From: Rugamonas rivuli
GTDB lineage: Bacteria > Pseudomonadota > Gammaproteobacteria > Burkholderiales > Burkholderiaceae_D
DNA: 64,000 nt
Assembly: GCF_009380165.1 (NCBI RefSeq)
Contig: NZ_WHUF01000005.1
Location: 323,248 to 387,247 of the forward strand
Direction: 5' to 3'
The position numbers were made by a program, and so were the translations under genes. Of this stretch, positions 63,120 through 64,000 are shown piece by piece (within the stretch, counting starts at the first letter, position 1; each line of letters starts with the position of its first letter). The notes beneath the pieces were generated by a model that worked only from the letters and a program-made list of their open reading frames with translations, was not told the DNA's origin and did not search any database.

Positions 63120-63621
63120 CGGTGAGCGCGCGCGACATGGTGATTTCGTCGTAAAACTCGCCGTCGACGATCATCGAATCGGGCTCGCGGCCGAACTCCG
63201 TGAAGCCCAGCGATTCATGCAAGCCTATCGCTTCCGCATTGCCGGCGGTGACGGAGATCGTCATGCGCTGCACGCCCTCCATCGTCGCCGCAAACGCCAG
63301 CGCGTGCTCCATCAGAAGCCGACCCAGGCCCCGGCCACGATGGGTCTGCGCGACGTACATGGCGCGTATATAGGCCTTGTGCCGGACCTTGAGCGCGGTC
63401 TCGCGCCCTACGCCGACGATGCCGACCAGCTCAGCGCCGTCGAAGGCGCCGAACATATTGCGGCCGGAGTCCGGCGCCAGCCGGGCCTCTATCGTTGAAA
63501 GCGGCGTATCGCATTCCTCTTCGTAGCTGGAACCAAATGCGGATGCCGACAGGCGCAAACCCTCCAGCCGCAGCGACTGGAACGCGGATGCGTCGGATGA
63601 AACCAAACGGCGGATGAACAT
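63094..63621 (-). CDS. GNAT family N-acetyltransferase
   Basis: A 175-residue acetyltransferase fold with acetyl-CoA motif A, YVAQTHRGRGLGRLLMEHALAFA (the pattern Q/RxxGxG/A), and a following TISVTAGNAEAIGLHESLGFTEFG segment. Substrate unknown. The ATG at 63621 is preferred since the N-terminal MFIRRLVSSDASAFQSLRLEGL is typical. It shares a divergent, dyad-bearing intergenic region with the toxin-antitoxin pair, so the two may be regulated together. Confidence 0.9.
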   Translation of the reverse strand: MFIRRLVSSDASAFQSLRLEGLRLSASAFGSSYEEECDTPLSTIEARLAPDSGRNMFGAFDGAELVGIVGVGRETALKVRHKAYIRAMYVAQTHRGRGLGRLLMEHALAFAATMEGVQRMTISVTAGNAEAIGLHESLGFTEFGREPDSMIVDGEFYDEITMSRALTATPSAGTD

Positions 63622-63646
63622 GGTGCTCCCGGCTGATATTTCGACG

Positions 63647-63702
63647 ATACATTGTATAGACAATCTTCTTGACCTGTCATTTTTCATGGATCTACAATGT
63701 AT
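63647..63702. promoter_or_regulatory. Mirrored divergent promoters with paired operator dyads (GNAT / chpSB)
   Basis: ATACATTGTA (63647-63656) and TACAATGTAT (63693-63702) are perfect inverted copies; each extends to a near-palindrome of type ATACAxTGTAT. On the plus strand TTGACC (63669-63674) and TACAAT (63693-63698) are 18 bases apart; on the minus strand ATGACA (63680-63675) and TACAAT (63656-63651) are also 18 apart. Both -10 boxes thus lie in an operator copy, suited to joint repression by the antitoxin complex. Confidence 0.7.
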
Positions 63703-63719
63703 TAACATCTGGGGGATCT

Positions 63720-63971
63720 ATGGAACTGTCAATTCAAAAATGGGGCAACAGTGCGGCGGTGCGGCTGCCGACTGAATTGTTGGGCATATTAAAGGTCGTC
63801 CTAGGCGACAAACTGAGCGTCAGTGTGCTGCCAGAAGGCGTGCTGCTGAAGGCGGCGCGGCCCTCATATTCGCTGGATGAGCTGGTAACGCAATGCGATA
63901 CCACATCGCCGGAGCCTGCCGACATGGCGGCCTGGCATAACGCCAAGCCGGTGGGACGTGAAGCGTGGTAG
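63720..63971 (+). CDS. chpS: ChpS/MazE-type antitoxin
   Basis: An 83-residue protein with an N-terminal AbrB/MazE swapped-hairpin domain (MELSIQKWGNSAAVRLPTELL, like the RITIKRWGNSAG start of ChpS) and a C-terminal toxin-binding tail, YSLDELVTQCDTTSPEPADMAAWHNAKPVGREAW, which strongly parallels ChpS. It neutralises the ribonuclease encoded next and represses the operon. The upstream GGGGGA and dyads fit. The toxin GTG overlaps its last codons, so translation is coupled. Confidence 0.88.
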   Translation: MELSIQKWGNSAAVRLPTELLGILKVVLGDKLSVSVLPEGVLLKAARPSYSLDELVTQCDTTSPEPADMAAWHNAKPVGREAW

Positions 63972-64000
63972 GCCGGAGTAAGTTCGGACGTGGTGATATC
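63965..64000 (+). CDS. chpB: ChpB/MazF-type endoribonuclease toxin (cut by window end)
   Basis: Starting from a GTG that overlaps the antitoxin stop, 12 codons give VVGRSKFGRGDI, which corresponds well to the start of ChpB/MazF toxins (for example MVKKSEFERGDI). The rest lies beyond the window. Together with the antitoxin it forms a type II toxin-antitoxin pair; the toxin would cleave single-stranded mRNA. Confidence 0.72.
   Translation, partial: MVGRSKFGRGDI

Overview
The window looks like a stretch of chromosome from a GC-rich betaproteobacterium of the Oxalobacteraceae type (Duganella, Massilia, Rugamonas or a close relative). This is inferred from high GC with strongly G/C-ending codons, betaproteobacterial versions of fabI, gdhA, leuA and mltD, a PEP-CTERM protein, an Oar-like TonB-dependent receptor beside secreted glycosidases, several chemoreceptors and many DUF families common there. 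No rRNA, tRNA, CRISPR array, prophage or complete insertion sequence was recognised. Genus is not decided by the sequence alone.

Layout. 1-6.2 kb: two overlapping secreted-protein genes, a YafY/WYL regulator with a VOC protein, a persulfide dioxygenase-rhodanese fusion and a class C serine hydrolase. 6.2-12.3 kb: an orphan molybdopterin-binding large subunit, a PAS-GGDEF-EAL protein and a DUF1993 protein. 12.3-18.5 kb: a REP-like doublet, DUF1289/DUF1415, mltD, fabI, a PEP-CTERM protein and a DEAD-box helicase with a long leader. 18.5-19.8 kb: an AT-richer patch with an orphan gene and a DUF2442 gene. 19.8-23.8 kb: a MerR/SoxR-like regulator divergent from a methyltransferase, and an ECF sigma-small membrane protein-MFS operon. 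23.8-32.2 kb: a carbohydrate locus with a LysR regulator, GH97, a six-hairpin glycosidase and a TonB-dependent receptor. 32.2-39.5 kb: an antiporter divergent from marR-MFS, a HypT-like LysR gene, gdhA and a short malic enzyme. 39.5-47.5 kb: a P-loop kinase-like gene, secreted proteins, a DUF885 peptidase, a chemoreceptor, a lipoprotein and an amidohydrolase. 47.5-48.2 kb: an AT-richer patch with an ankyrin-like gene. 48.2-51.6 kb: the selenoneine genes senA, senB and senC. 51.6-57.4 kb: an S9 peptidase, GST, LysR, an arginase remnant, a cupin_8 protein and an APH(3')-like kinase. 57.4-59.6 kb: leuA preceded by two leucine-rich leader ORFs. 59.6-64 kb: a Ser-less alpha/beta hydrolase, an esterase, a chemoreceptor, and a GNAT gene divergent from a ChpS/ChpB-type toxin-antitoxin pair whose toxin is cut by the window edge.

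The most informative systems are these. (i) senA divergent from senBC is a complete set for the known selenoneine pathway: a selenophosphate synthetase, a selenosugar synthase and an EgtB-like synthase. (ii) Upstream of leuA, two short ORFs of 28 and 17 codons, rich in the rare leucine codon CTA, suggest leucine-dependent leader control without a visible U-tract terminator. (iii) The GNAT/chpSB intergenic region has two mirrored promoters, each with its -10 box inside a copy of the same dyad. (iv) The GH97-glycosidase-receptor block reads as an alpha-galactoside uptake and cleavage locus under a GbpR-like LysR regulator. Several regulator genes have clear dyad operators next to them. Gene identities come from motif recognition, not database searches.
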